The notes under the pieces: model-generated
The model's input: only the letters and a program-made list of their open reading frames with translations
What the model was told of the DNA's origin: nothing
The model's database searches: none
Program-made: the position numbers and the translations under genes
Shown: one piece after another, positions 11,416 through 24,407 of the stretch
Numbering within the stretch: the stretch's first letter is position 1
Layout of the letters: every line of letters begins with the position of its first letter
Origin: Mermis nigrescens
Taxonomy: Eukaryota > Nematoda > Enoplea > Mermithida > Mermithidae
Length of the DNA: 64,000 bases
Reading direction: 5' to 3'
Assembly (NCBI GenBank): GCA_036768485.1
Contig: JAVLUZ010000729.1
Span: forward strand, 372,001 to 436,000

Positions 11416-11774
11416 CTTTAAAAATTAAATTGAAATAATTTAGGGCACTTGCGGATTTTAAATTTAACAAGTGGAATTTTTGAAATTTAAACTAATCTTA
11501 CACTCATTTAAACAAGCTAATCGCATTAAAAAGTCAATAGCTGATTCGCAACTGGTTTAAAGGCGTCGACTGGTATCGAATTTTAGAATTTTAAGCAATT
11601 TAAAACTCTAAAATAGACCGAATTGTCGCATAAGACAGTAAAACAACGGCTTTACACTGCCTTCGCCTAAGCAGTGTAAAGCCGATAAAACTTATTGTTT
11701 ACAGTATAAAGCTTACTGTAATTGAAAAAAATGAAACTAAGTAACTTCCAGTATAATACGTTGCTGGAAGCATG

Positions 11775-12190
11775 CATGCACACGGTCAAAAGCTCTGGGA
11801 GGGGGTAAATTGAGTTTCCTGGAGGGGAGGGTAAATGAGTAATTTTTCACCTATTTAGTGTCAAATTTTTATGATAAATTCGTCGCATTATATTTCTTAT
11901 TAATATTCATGGCTAAATATGAGTGAAAGCAACAGGTAACAATAGGGGCAATGGAATGATCTTTAACATCAGATATGTACAAAATAATGGAAGAAAAGTG
12001 TCTGGATGAACGAACTTACCCGACTATTGCTCGCAAAATAAGTACATGTACTTGAAATTACGCTCTTAACAATTATTTGCCGCTTCCTCATGATTCAAGC
12101 AACCGAATTGGTTTAAATTGGCTTGAGGGGGTATGCTTCTCAAAACTTATGGTAGGGGAATACTCCCCCATACCCCCCACCTGTGTGCAT
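11775..12190. mobile_element. Family C MITE (CATGCACACGGT ends)
   Basis: About 420 bases that match 63369-63796 over their whole length, including GGGCAATGGAATGA and AAGTGTCTGGATG. Ends CATGCACAC and GTGTGCATG are inverted repeats. No ORF. Confidence 0.75.
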
Positions 12191-12424
12191 GTGTGGTTGG
12201 AAAACTGACAAACGATACCTACACGGAATGAATAGTGTAAAGTGTAAAGTGAGCGATATATTGTCATGATTTTTTATTCAAACGAATCATAGAAAGTTGC
12301 ATTTCGGCCAGTTTTGAGCACATTTCGTTAGAAGAGCCAAAATTATAAAGAATATTGAAAATGGACGTTATTCTCCGAAGCCCTAGATTCTATTCGTGCA
12401 ATTCAAAAAAACAAAATCGCTTAC

Positions 12425-12818
12425 TAATAGAGCAGCTTGGACCCAATTTATTCTTAGTTGGTATCGTACTGGGTTCGGCTCGATCCAACGCTTGTTTCTT
12501 TTGCTTCTTCCTGACGCTCAGGTCCAAAATTTCGCTATTATCGCAAATTTCTACTGTAGCGGACCGTTCCTGTGGTTGCTGGAAATGCGCGTCGCCGTTG
12601 GATCGCTTAATAGAAGTCCGTGATTGGCCAGAACAGTCTAGCACGTGATTCGTCTGCGTAATCACGTGACTAGTCGAGCTGCTGTGTGGAGCTGAGTTCT
12701 GGTTGGTTGATGCGATTTGATGATTGGTTGGCTTCCGAACGGCCTGATTAGGAATCGCTTTCAGCAGATTGCCGACCGAACAATGCACGTCGCTGTGCAA
12801 TCGAATCACTGAATCGAT
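12425..12818 (-). CDS. MBD-domain gene, exon 5 (LDLS motif)
   Basis: A 394-base exon between acceptor CCGTTTAAAG and donor ATTA|GTAAGC, phase 0 in and phase 1 out, so it joins the MBD exon in frame. The protein is Ser/Thr/Asn/Gln-rich and probably disordered. Near its end EILDLSVRKKQKKQ combines a CtBP-type corepressor docking motif (LDLS) with a basic run that could be a nuclear localisation signal. That suits a transcriptional regulator. The phase of exon 4 (2) does not match this acceptor (0), so an exon is probably missing between 12.8 and 17.7 kb. Confidence 0.65.
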
Positions 12819-15800
12819 CTTTAAACGGAAAAATAGGACATACAACATATAAATAACAAAATTTGAAGAAAAATTGTACAAAAGCATAGAAATTGGAAGA
12901 GGGATTGATGACTAATGGAAGCAAATCGAGATCTAAAGTAGCGAAAATGAATGATCAATTGCCCAAGTTAATTCATCAGGTCGAAAAGTTTGCGAAGCCA
13001 ATCAGTTGACCAAACGACTCGGATTGATCAAAACGCGCACAACAGTGGGCAAAAGATGTCAGGAGCTATAATAATCAAAGATATCTTTCTGGCAACAAGC
13101 TGACACTTTAAGGTAATTACGGATTAACTCAACTACTCACTTAAGCTAACTTTTTTAATGTCAGGAATTCTAAGCTTATTCAGCGGTCATGACCAGACAT
13201 GCACGAATGGGGAGAGGGTTTGGAGGTGAGATCCCGGTCCCCAGAAATTAAAGGAGAAAATATGGGAAATTTTCTACAGAAAATGAGGTAAAATGGAGGC
13301 CAGAAATATATGAAAATAAAAGAATTTCTTCATAAGTAAGTATGTAATAACGTACCTACTTTTACCGCTATTCCAACGCATATATCAGCTTTGAGCTCAT
13401 TTTGGCCCAAAAAACTCAGTTTCTGTTTTCCCTCACCAAAACCGGCTGACCCATCCGCCCAGATCGGCCATTGTGCGCGTCTATTGTCATGACATTTAAA
13501 CGTTCGTATTTAGCAAAAAATACGTTTCCGAATTTTGATTTTACTCCATTTTCAGAGGCATGTAAGCATTCGATGATCTGATAATTCTACATATTTAAAG
13601 TAGCTTTAATTCATAATAAAAGAATAAGGTCTATCTTTAGCACTTTTATCAACGCATTGTTATCTATTTTCTATTCTGGTCACAGAAGGATATAAAAAGC
13701 AATATTGAATTTTTCAACACTTTTCAGTTGACTAAGTCTACAATAAGAAAGCCAAAATAAGTTTTTTAGTAGCGCAGCTCAAATGTTGAATAAGAAATAT
13801 AATTTGAAAAATTATATACGCCTTGTTTATTTACACATGTATATTTACCAAAAATATACATTTTAATATTTCTGTATCATTCTTTCGCAAAATAACTTTT
13901 AGAATAACTCAAGCTCGCACTTTAAAATTACAACTGACAAACAACATTTTTTCATATATTTGAAATGCAAAAATTTTGATTTCGTCACTCACTGAATTTT
14001 GAATATACCTTCCCTTTATGATTTGACATATATACGTGCATATTCAAAATAGGTCTGATTCATAATGAAAAAATTGCAGTGCAAACTTGTTTTAGCTTTC
14101 CATTCAGTTCATTTGAAACGCGAAGCTTCAAAAAGGTGCAAAGTAACTTTACGCCCTTTAGTGTAAAGTTACTTTACACCCATTGAAATTTGGCTAAGAA
14201 GCCGTTCAAACGCTCAGCGTGTTGTAAACAAGGAGTACATATATGTGAACATGAGGTTCTTAGTACGTAACTTTTTTGACATTTTCGTCAACTAAATGCA
14301 CGCGCCCGTTAGTTCTCATTGTCCACGAGTTAATAAATTGTTATGGATGGCTTTGTACGTAATAATAATTTCAAAACTTTTCCACTTCACAATGTAAACG
14401 ATAAGTCAGTTTTCGGAGCAATTGTGAGCTATGCACGCTTAAAAAGCTTCTGTTCACCAATGACGCGGCATTCGCTGAGCAAACATGTTAATTGGTCATT
14501 GCAACTGACAGACTATTACGCTTACATTGGCTCAGATAGCCTTATCTTTAAGTCATTTTCAAAATAGACTTGTCAATTCTTAAACGACGAACCCATTTTG
14601 AAAATGCGTTGATATTTCGCTACAGCGCGTTTAAAAAACATTGGAGAATGCGAACAAGTGCTGAGAGAGTTTAGAAAATTTTCTTGATGCGTTTTTTAAT
14701 GAGAAAATGCTTGCTTTTTTTACAGGCAAATAACAAGGTTACTTCTTGTTTATTGAATCAAAATTGTCTTCATTTATAATAAAAGCGGGAAAAGCCCAGA
14801 GAATATGAAACAATTTTAAGCAAGCTCAAAAGAAAACTTAAGTTCATGCAAAAACTAGACAAACAGTTGATTTCTAGCGCAATTCGTTTCGAAAAATTTC
14901 AAAATTTTGGGCATGTTTGTGCCAAAAAATATTTCAATTTCTCCAATTTTGGCGTCAATCCGACGCAAAGCGCTGGAAAACTAGTAAATTTAGGCAAAAA
15001 CGTTTTACTCCGCTATTTACTGTATTTGAGTACTTGCAGCAAAGCCCTAGAGCCAGTGACTGGATGGGTGGGAACTGAGCCTAAGCCTAAGGGCATACCG
15101 TTTCTTAACTCGCACGGCATGTTTCTGAGTTCAAAAAAGGCTATATGGCTAGTTTTCTGAGCCAAAAAGGCAATTTAGCGATGTTTTTTCGATCAAAATG
15201 GCTATATAGCAAACATTGTTTAAGCTCAGGAGGAGTAACACCCCCTCATCCAAATTTCCATGTATGGGAGAAGAGGTCCGTATACAGATTTCTGCCAAGG
15301 GGCAGGGTAGGGTTAGGCGGATCCAACATAATAAATTGGTCTATATCTCGTCGTCGGGATAACTCGGTAAAGCGCATTTTTTGAGTTTTTTCGATATGCT
15401 CTTTCCATTAAGGTCATAAAATATGAGCTTTTAGGAAAAAATTTTCAAAACGCCAAAAAAGTGTCGTTCTTTGGTCGCGCTTGAGCTGAAATCATAACAA
15501 AACTTCACATTTGGCGCGAAGCGCATAAAAATTTGTAGATTTAACGTCGAAAATATTAAATTCGTCCATCATTTCGTGATTTATCTTACGTTCCAAAATT
15601 TTTCTTGGCCATAAAAGTGGGGGCGGGCTCCCTCCCCTAAATACGGCCCTGCTGGGGGACACTGTAGTACGTAATTCAAGCACGAGAGACTTCATAGATC
15701 CCTCGCATAACTTAGATGGCTTCGTTTCGGGTTTAAAACAGATCTGCGCGAAATAAACGTCACGTGTCAGTGTCCGCCGTCAGAGATTTTCGACGATGTA

Positions 15801-16188
15801 TCATGAAAAATTGAACAACACATTGCATACATTGCGCAATATGTCCAGATTAGTCATTTTTCTTCGTAACAGTCAGTGCAACGGATGTGAATGTGTTTTT
15901 TGAGAAAATAATTTTTGAACGTTTCACGTGTTAAAGACGAAAGTGAAACCGGTTTCTCGATAAGTTCGTGCAAGTGATAGACAAACATTAGAAATAAAAT
16001 TATGATAATAAGATGTCGTCGAAACGACGATGACGGGAAAATTTAAATCTGGGTTACGCGCGTGCATAAATAATAAACTTGTTTTGCGTGTAATATGCGA
16101 GAAAAGAGACGACCTAGAGAACGTCAAATGTGCACACATGATGAGCAAATGTTAATAATCGGCGTGAAAAACAAGTGTAAGAGCAGAT
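12819..16188. other. No gene seen (intron of the MBD gene)
   Basis: About 3.4 kb of AT-rich sequence with short, unsupported frames. It includes paired words such as GTGTAAAGTTACTTTACACC at about 14160. A missing exon of the MBD gene may be here, but I could not find one with matching phase. Confidence 0.5.
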
Positions 16189-16356
16189 CAGGCACGCATC
16201 TCTGAGGGATGGGGGGTTCAGACCCCCAAATTCAGGAAAATCGGAAAAATAGGGCTTTTTAAACGTTATTTTGTGCTATTTTTGGGCTTTTTTAGCTCAG
16301 TCCCCCAAAAAATTGGTGTTGGTCCCCCAAAATAGGACGGCCAGCTATGTGCCTGG
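16189..16356. mobile_element. Family F MITE
   Basis: About 168 bases ending CCAGCTATGTGCCTGG. The interior (TTATTTTGTGCTATTTTTGG, CCCCCAAAAAATTGG) matches the copy at 17460-17618. Confidence 0.7.
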
Positions 16357-17459
16357 AGCAGATAAGCAAGCAGCAGCAGTTCAATTAGAAATGATTGTGT
16401 CCCACTTGTTCGAATGTCCCACCTGTTCGAGATCCCCAGCTGTTCGAATGTCCCGTTTCTTAGAAAATCCAATTCAGCGTGTAGCGATTTATGCTACCTC
16501 TTTTGCGTGTTTTATGCCTAGTAATGATAATTATTTAATGTTTTCTGAAAAGCGAAGTCCTATATTCATTAGCAGACCTTGATTTTATTCTTTTGTAAAT
16601 TTTTCTATTGAGAAATTAGTTGTTCCTGAAGAATAATGTATGGTTGCCAATATTTCGAAAGCATTCACAATTTTAAAATTTGTGATCTTGCTGTCAAATA
16701 AAAAATTAATGAAGTAATAATACTATTTAAATTTAAGAGAAAACTGGGTAATACTAATAAAGAATGATTTGTTTGGGTGCGCATGGTGCAATATTTGGAA
16801 AAATATTTGAAAACTAAGGAAGGCATGATAAACTGAAACCACAATTTAACCATGAAAAACTTTGAACAGCTTTGACATCGATAATAAATAAACACTGTGA
16901 TCCATCTGACAAACGATGAGATTTATTTTTTCGAAATAACCAGAAATTATTGGGCATTGTTCATCGCTTACCCGAAATCATGAGCCATGTTTCGGTTCTA
17001 CCAGCTTCACGAATGAATAAAGACTAAATGTATCACTTATTCTGCTCGTTTTGTTCACTGAGATTTTTATCCCATAAGTTGATTTGCATTTTTCATTTTT
17101 CTATTCATGGGCGGCGGTGACCATTTTCAGCAACGTACCAAATTTATTTTTAGAGCCATAGGTATTTACGCATTATATTTCAAAAAACAAGGCTTTATGG
17201 CAATTAATAGAATGGGCATGTCAAGCGCGCAGGTGGCATTTTCATACAACATATTTCAAATTTATAATAATACTTAGTCCTATAATGTTCGTATACTTTG
17301 TCGTACTCGTACTTTCGAAGAGATGGGACATTCGAACAGGTGGGACATTCGAAGAAATGGGATTTTTTGAGAGAATCATTTGCATTTTCAGTCTGTATTC
17401 GAAGAAGATCAAAAAATAGCGATAAAAACAAAGAAATTTCAAAAATTCAATTCTAAAGG

Positions 17460-17618
17460 GATGGGGGATGGGGGTTCGGACCCCCCCCCACTATTAAGAA
17501 AAATCGGAAAAATAGGATTTTTCAAACTTTATTTTGTGCTATTTTTGGCCTTTTTGGGCTTAGTCCCCCAAAAATTGGTGTTGGTCCCCCCAAAATATGG
17601 CGGCCAGCTACGTGCCTG
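17460..17618. mobile_element. Family F MITE
   Basis: Third copy of the ~165-base family, ending GGCCAGCTACGTGCCTGC. It lies about 95 bases downstream of the donor of exon 4 of the MBD gene, within the intron. Confidence 0.75.
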
Positions 17619-17711
17619 CTAAAGGGGCGGGGGTATTCGGCCTTCTGAGGAGTGTATACCCCTAACCCCCCTCCTTAAGGCCCACGTGTGGCACGACTAA
17701 TGAGTAATTAC

Positions 17712-18085
17712 CGTATCTTCGATAGATCCCATTGTTTTCTCGGCACTCGGCGGATTTTCCGATGCAATTCTAGCGCCTCCTTCTTTTTATACGGCCGCCT
17801 TTTAGCGGCGCCGACCGAGTCGCTCTTTGATTGGTCGTTGTTAAAAACGGCTTCTTTTGGTTGGTTGATTCGCTTCGGCTCGACCGCATGAGGAGGAGCC
17901 AAGTCAGGCGTTTTTCCCGCGTTTCGATTGGTCGGCTGTTCGACGAACGAGCCTCCGTTCAATTTGCTATTGGTCGAAAGTACGTAATCCTGCATTTCAG
18001 CCGCGGCCAATAATTGTGACGTCAGCGCGGCCCAGGCCATCGTGGACGCGTTAATTAAATTTTGGTCGAATTCGGTCTTTATCGG
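17712..18085 (-). CDS. MBD-domain gene, exon 4
   Basis: 374 bases between acceptor TTTTCCATTAG and donor ATACG|GTAATT, phase 0 in (fits exon 3) and phase 2 out. The protein is alanine-rich at first (MAWAALTSQLLAAAEMQ), then polar, and ends in a strongly basic stretch (AAKRRPYKKKEAL, HRKIRRVPRKQWD) that looks like a nucleic-acid-binding or nuclear-localisation segment. Base composition is clearly more GC-rich than the surrounding intron. No named domain is recognised. Confidence 0.65.
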
Positions 18086-18549
18086 CTAATGGAAAAGTTG
18101 ATCGTATCATCGATAATGCGTTTTAGTGTTGGCTAATGCGGAGGCTAATTGCATTTAATTTTCTGGATTTATTTCGCAGTATTTTCATTTTTATTTGAAT
18201 GCCAGTAACGTTATGAATAGTAAAACTGAGTTTTTCGTCCTTTAGTAGTGTAGCCTAGCTAATTTATGGGTTTCTGACGATCAAAAATACTAAAAGTGTA
18301 AAGCGGCGTTAAGTGCCGAAAATTTTTGGAATTTCTACCGTTTTCATATAGAATTTACGGCCTTTGCTATTGGCAAACAGTTCGGAAATTATAAGTGGCG
18401 CAAAGTGCCAAGAAATTTAGTCATTTTTTACCGCCCTTTAACATTTCGTAGCTCTGTGAATACTAATAGTCTGACAGAGCAGAAAATTATCAAATTTGTA
18501 CAAAACAATTTTGACACTTCAAGCTTCTAACAAGAAAACTGCGAATTAT

Positions 18550-18758
18550 AGATTTTTTCGAAGGTCAAAAAATGACCTTAAAAATGATAATATGGAGAAA
18601 AACACCATTTTTCAACGTTTCTCATCGAGCACTATCCATTGGCATCAAAAAATTGCGAAAAAAACAAAAAAAAATTCCAAAATTGAATTCCGGCGGGGGT
18701 ATTTTGGTTTCTCGGGAGGGGGAATTGCATACCCCCAAACCCCCTACGCCCAGGTATG
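18550..18758 (+). mobile_element. Family A MITE, 5' degenerate
   Basis: Carries the GGTCAAAAAATGACC, GCACTATCCATTGGCATC and GCCCAGGTATG parts of the family; the usual GTGGGCAGCA start is missing or decayed. Confidence 0.8.
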
Positions 18759-19981
18759 CTGCAGGGAGTCTGGGGTGGGGCGCTTCAAGCCCAAAAACAC
18801 TTAAAATTGATGAACTCCTACATTGCACAAAACTTCTGAGCTGAAATGCGTTTTTCGACTTCTGCTAATTACACAGCGCAGCAACGGGTCACTGCCAATA
18901 TGATATAGAGAAATGTATCAATGAAAATTTTGTTCTTATCGTTTTCAGGCCCATTCGTGGCCTTCTTATTAATAAGATTCAGTTCAGAAAACAGGAAATG
19001 CGCAAAAACATAAGAAAATTTGGCCATCCCTTCCATTTAAAATAGGATTATGTGTCTTTGTAAAGAAAGACAAACAAAGCAAAGAATAGGCAAACTGGTA
19101 CACAATCATTTTCGCACTTTTACTATTATGCTCAACAAGCATGCGCAGTTTCAATCAACGAACAAATAGTGCATTAAATTACTAAAGTGATGTGAAGTGC
19201 TGGATTATTTTAGCTGATTCAAGCTTTTAAATTCATTGAATCTATATAACAATAAATAATAATGATTCGGCGCGAAGCGCCGGAAAATTTTGACGTTTTT
19301 GCCTTTTTGAACTCAGTTTGCTGGACACACATTATTGCAACAGAAAAATCAGCAATATTTCTGAAAAATTTCGGGATGGGCATGCGCCTCCATGCCCCCT
19401 GGCTCCGCTTATGTCATTTACTACCAAACGGTGGATTTCGGTTATCAAATGTAGCACACGCTCTTCCAGGAAAAATAAGGTAAAATTAAGCACAAAAGCG
19501 AATGAAAATCGAGAAATTTAGCGAAATTTTTCGGAACACCAAAATTTTGTACGTTTTGATTGGATATTTAACAGCAAGTGCTCCTTTTCACTGCATTAAT
19601 TATCACTTCAAACGTGCAAAATTGACAGTTAACGAAGCATCATTACTACTTCAAACGTGCAAAATTGACAGTTAACGAAGCATCCAAATCTGGAACAACG
19701 AGTTTTTGGAAATTCTACCCAAACAAGTAATCCATTTTAGTTTTATTGACTTTTTATTAAATTTATTAAATTTTAAATGAATTTTATCATTTCTCCAATA
19801 TCTAGCTCATGTGAAATAAAAAACAACAGGTAAAGTAAAAACGGATTAGAAAAAAGGAATTAGGAGTCCTCAAAACGATATTTTGGTTCAACGATTTGCG
19901 CATCTATGCGCCCCACGCCTTCTCATTTTTTAATGCGTACGATTTTCGTTACAAAAAATTAAAAATTCTAATCGATTAGAT
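18759..19981. other. No gene seen
   Basis: Intron of the MBD gene. It contains a GCGCGAAGCGCC hairpin word near 19271 and a 43-bp tandem duplication at 19605-19685. No exon is supported. Confidence 0.5.
19605..19685. repeat. 43-bp tandem duplication
   Basis: ACTTCAAACGTGCAAAATTG through AACGAAGCATC is repeated once with a period of 43 bases; the shared parts are identical, so the duplication looks recent. Confidence 0.9.
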
Positions 19982-20390
19982 ATGCACAGCATTGGAATTC
20001 TGGTGGAGGGGGTGAAATTTCAAATTGCCTTTTTTAGGCCTAAAAACAGTAGGTTCGCGTCAAAAACGTCGTTTTTGGCGTTTCTGACGACGCTCTATCT
20101 TTCTAGAGCGTAAAAACACAATAACAAAAAATCGGAAAAAATTTTAAAAAAGTCGAATAAATTGAACAAAATATAGTTAAAGGCATTAAAAGCATTTGAC
20201 ACTTTTGAGCAAACAGATAGCTAAAAACGCTTAAAAATCACCTTTTCTGCAAATTATCGCGAAAATTTTGGCAACTTATGAAAAATCGCAAATTCTAAGG
20301 GGCGAAAAAATTTCTAGGGGAGGGGCGAAATAATTTCTGAGGGCGAAAATTTTTCAGGGGTTGAAACCCCTCCCTCTAGGATCATGCATA
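19982..20390 (-). mobile_element. Family B MITE, minus orientation
   Basis: About 400 bases matching 28669-29079 and 59495-59886 in reverse. It contains the words GACGCTCTATCTTTCTAGAG and TGACACTTTTGAGCAAACAG and ends at CTAGGATCATGCAT. No ORF. Confidence 0.75.
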
Positions 20391-20450
20391 ATCAACTACA
20401 GTGTAAAATTTTTCGGCCACACACACACAGTCGTAGTTATAGTTATATAC

Positions 20451-20827
20451 TTGAATGCAAGCGCGATCAGCGTCGCGCCTCGCCGGCGGCGCGGCGGCGG
20501 TTGGCGGCTCGCGACCGCGCTTCGCTCGCGACGGCCGCTCGGGCGTTAGGCGACACGCCACTTCGGCCAAAGTGGCCAAATTCGAGCGCGACGATTCGTT
20601 GGACGCCGGCGACGACGAAGTGCTAACGCGTTGCAACGACGCCGACGCGCGGTCTGCAGCAGCAGCGGCGCAGAGCGACGATTGATCGCCGCCGCCACCG
20701 CAGTCCGTCGACGGCAGGCGCGCCTCGAATGGCGACGCGCACGACGCTGCGACGGCGTTGTAAGCGGGCGGGACAAATGAGTCGACGGCTGAAATGCGCA
20801 AAGCGCTAACGGATTTAAATAGCACAC
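20451..20827 (-). CDS. MBD-domain gene, exon 3
   Basis: 377 bases between acceptor TTTTACCCAG and donor CAA|GTATAT. They enter with two bases (fits exon 2) and leave in phase 0 (fits exon 4). The protein is low-complexity, rich in Ala, Ser, Arg and Pro (CAAAAADRASA, SSSPASNESSRS), and probably disordered. GC content is about the highest in the window, against an AT-rich background, which supports coding. The three other long frames across this segment are shadows of it. Confidence 0.65.
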
Positions 20828-21665
20828 CTGGGTAAAAGCCCGTCCCAGTCCGTCCAAGGAACGGGCTGATACAAAAGCTGGTTTGGCTTAATGATCTATT
20901 TGGATGGACTTATTTTACGAAGAATGCGAGAAAAACAACGGAAAATCAAACAAAATTGTTTTTTTCTAATCCATTTTCAGTACAACATAGAGAATTAGCC
21001 AACGTTTGAGAGTCCGTACTTAAATAAGCTGAAGCTTTGGCTATTGCCGAGGTATGGTTGAAGGCAAAGGAGAACGTTTTTTGAGCGAATGAATCAACTT
21101 CTAACGATTAGTTAATCCAAGGCACGTACTTATTTACAATTTATGTACAACGGCTAAATTTTGGAATCTTTGCTACTAGTGATCGACGGAAGAGAAAGAA
21201 TCGTTTGGACGGGAATACGTTTTGTACTGTAAAGCCTAAAAATCCATTTTTAGAATTAAGGCAACAACGTTTTAAGCTAAACAGCCACTTTCTTAGAACC
21301 AGGCGAAGCCATTTTTGGACTTGGACAACCGTTTTCTGGGCTAAACCAACCAGTTTTGCCACCCGAACCAGTTTTAAAGGCTGGATAACCATTTTTCAAA
21401 CTATGGAAGGCAATTTTCAGCTTGGTTATTGGACAACTACGTTTTGAAGCAGAACAACTCTCTGGTAAGTTGGACGGGGGAACCATTGATCATTGCGCAC
21501 GTATGATTAAATAACAATAATTAATCACTAGTTAATCAAACCGCATGTAGCCTGTCACTACACTATACTTATATACCTGCTAAGTTTGAATATATGTTTA
21601 CTATACTATGATGAGTCACACTGTTATACTCATACACGATATAATATAGTATATTATACCCTGTA

Positions 21666-21706
21666 CGGCCGGGGCCGGGGATTTTTTCAGCCCCGGCCCC
21701 GGCCAA
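21666..21706. repeat. GC-rich inverted repeat (GGCCGGGGCCGGGG)
   Basis: GGCCGGGGCCGGGG and CCCCGGCCCCGGCC face each other across an 8-12 base spacer. It resembles the GC-rich termini of the hAT element at 45649-46600 and could be a solo remnant of those ends. Confidence 0.5.
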
Positions 21707-22209
21707 AAAAGTCGCCTCGGTCGATCACTATTTGCTACTTTCGACCCCAAATATCTTATTATGCAGGTGTTCTATAAGTCAAAATCCGACTAAAAGTTCA
21801 CACCAGATATGCACTTGAGGGGGCTTTCATAAGAATGAAAAAATGAATTTTCTGGGGAAATGGGGCAAAATAAACGCAAAAATTAATAAGAATCAACAAT
21901 TTTCTTCAAAAGCGCTTGAAATTGACCATAAACTGTGAAATGACGTGGTTTGCTGCTATTTTAGCATTTATACTAGTTTTTAAAGTCATATGTCGTTTTA
22001 TCATATCTTTGTATCGTACGCTGTGTCTTTATTTCTACCATGTCTTGTACGTTTTGCAATAAATCTTTGTTCTTATTTTTACCCAAAAAGAGCTAACTGA
22101 ATGACCCCCCTAGAACAGCTGACCCCTCCTTCAGATCGGCCGTAATGTGCAGCTATGGCCCTCAACATGTAAGCAGAGGTGGTCTATTCAAAATATTAAT
22201 CACAATCTG

Positions 22210-22211
<2 letters not shown>

Positions 22212-22288
<77 letters not shown>
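22212..22288. repeat. (AT)n microsatellite
   Basis: About 38 uninterrupted AT dinucleotides. The Tyr-Ile frames that cross it are artefacts. Confidence 0.98.
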
Positions 22289-22292
<4 letters not shown>

Positions 22293-22844
22293 TAAGAAAT
22301 GTTCGAGGCATATTTCCTCCCACAGTTTTCAAACTCATACTTCCATTTTACTACGTTTTCATATTTTAAAGGTCACTTGAAAATAAGCCAGAAGCCAGGA
22401 AAAACTCTAGAAAAATCTATGTTTTTCAAGCACAACATTTCCATTGCAAGGCATTTTGCTCGTTTGGCGCGTTAACTATTTTTTAAGAGATGTTGATAAC
22501 TGATATAACCTGCAGACAAGATCATTTAATAAATAGAACGGTAATCTATTGATAATTTTTTAGCGAGCTAGGTATTTCAATAGGGCCAAATTATCAAGGT
22601 CGTCCTTATTTATATCATCAGGGCTAAATTATCAAAGTCGTTGCTTATTTATCTTATTCATAAAGCGCAAGCGAAGAATGCTATTGCGAGCGAGGCAAAA
22701 ATGAGCCAACGCTAATACATAGGCTCGCTAATTATGCATGTCTACATTTCGTATTTGTCGAACACGAATCAATATGCTTATATGATAAATCCCACCTAGA
22801 TATATAGAGCAAGCACGATAAACAAAAGTCAAGCTCATTCTCAC

Positions 22845-23174
22845 CGCCTGATTTACACGGGTGAAAAACGTTGGCTTTATTCTTCGTCATTTCGGGTTTG
22901 TTAGCAACTGAGGAATTAATCTTGCTCAATGTTTCTAGGAAAGTTTCACCACCCGCTTCAGGTGCAGCGATTTCGCGCGATGGCGTACGATGGTGATGAT
23001 CGTTTTTACGATGCTTCGATAAAAAGGACTCTTCGTTGCTGTTGCCGCCGCCGCTCATTTGCATGAGGCCACTTAGCTGATGAGCTTGTTGTAATAGAGC
23101 CGAATTGAGCATAGCGGCGGCTGAATAATCGGGAACGGAGCCAAGCCACGGAGTCATCAGAGGATTCCAATAAG
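22845..23174 (-). CDS. MBD-domain gene, exon 2
   Basis: 330 bases between acceptor TTTGGCTTTAG and donor GGCG|GTGAGA, phase 1 in and phase 1 out, fitting exon 1 and exon 3. It encodes an aromatic/proline start (YWNPLMTPWLGSVPDY), an Ala/Leu/Gln helix-like stretch, a His/Lys segment (SKHRKNDHHHR) and a polar end. Codon-level GC is raised over the introns. No domain is recognised. The plausible ATG inside is not required as a start. Confidence 0.65.
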
Positions 23175-24254
23175 CTAAAGCCAAAAAATTTAGATATGCA
23201 ACAAGCGGATATAATACACGTATTAAAAACGTGGTCTAAAAACGCCTGATCGGGTAAAAAATGAGAATCAATGACACGGATAAGCTGCCAGGTTCGTGGA
23301 ATTGAATGCATAATTAGTTCTACGATAAAACGTTTTAGTGCATAACACGCTAAAGAGCGTGCAATAGAAGCAACAGGTGTGAAACGTTGAATAAATTAAG
23401 ACGTTAAGATTGGCAGCCTTTGTATTCTTTATTAGTCAATGCCTCGCAGGAAAAGAACTACTATTTTAAAAGTTAGTTACCTATTTGAATGTATAACTAA
23501 TCGATTGATTCAGATTGTGTCAAAAACTGGCATACGCGTAAGATTGGATTTCAGAGGGAATCCTTATAACTAATCAAGGTGAGCCACGCTTTAACCCCAG
23601 GATTTTACTTTTTAGTGTCTAAATAACACAAAACTTTACCGCACTGGGACTTATTTAACTTTTTTACAACAGTTATTTCTTTTGCATAAATCTTTATTTA
23701 TTCATTCCCTATATGACTGATGGATTCTCGAAGTATGATTACGTCATAAAGGAGCAGCGCGAATAAAGTAATTGAAAAAGTGTGCTAAATACTCGCACAC
23801 CAACCCTCCTTTAAAATTAAATTTGAAACGATTTAAGACATCGCTTTATCAGTCACTTACTGCTCTCAAGCTATGGACTTTTAGCATAAGGAAATAATGT
23901 TATAGCTAATAAGAAAATAAATCGCCCCATGTTGCTGATCAATGTTGACACTTCTAACAAAAAATCATTTTTAGGCTCTTTGGCGGAAGGTCCAGTGACT
24001 TGTGACAGAATAATTTAAATAATACTTCGGTATTTATCACAATGAATTTATTAAAATCAATCTATTACGAAAAAATGTGACACACGCAACTAAGATATTG
24101 TCAAAAATTAAAAATAAATGAGCACAAGTGAACGGTTTTCTTATACAGAAAGGCCAGTGTAAAAGAAAGCGCTGCCAGGGTTCCAAAAATTCTCAAGGAT
24201 AAAAAGAGGACAAAAGTTGATGGCAGGAGCAGTAGAAATTTTGTCTAAGCTATC

Positions 24255-24407
24255 TAGATCTTTCCTATTCGCATTAGAAAGTTGCAATAAAAAACAAAAA
24301 AATTAAGACAAATTCAATATTTTTCCATTCTGAGGGTCCGAGCTCACCAAAGACCATGTGTCCATATATACAGCTTGCAACATAAAATTTATAAAATTCC
24401 AAAATCA
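24255..24407. repeat. Direct repeat, left copy (~150 bp)
   Basis: Matches 24886-25049 (AAAGTTGCAATAAAAAAC through TTCCAAAATCAC) with only a few differences. The two copies flank the inverted-repeat element at 24408-24873. Confidence 0.85.

Larger units (their letters stand above)
20828..22844. other. Intron, no gene seen
   Basis: Contains a short GC-rich inverted repeat at 21666-21706 and an (AT)n run at 22212-22288. No exon with splice sites is supported. Confidence 0.5.

Noticed and set aside
20384..20685. Long Arg/Ala-rich ORFs on the plus strand
   Set aside because: Antisense shadows of the GC-rich exon 3, which has splice sites and phase agreement on the minus strand.
22145..22380. Tyr-Ile repeat ORFs
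   Set aside because: Translation of the (AT)n microsatellite.
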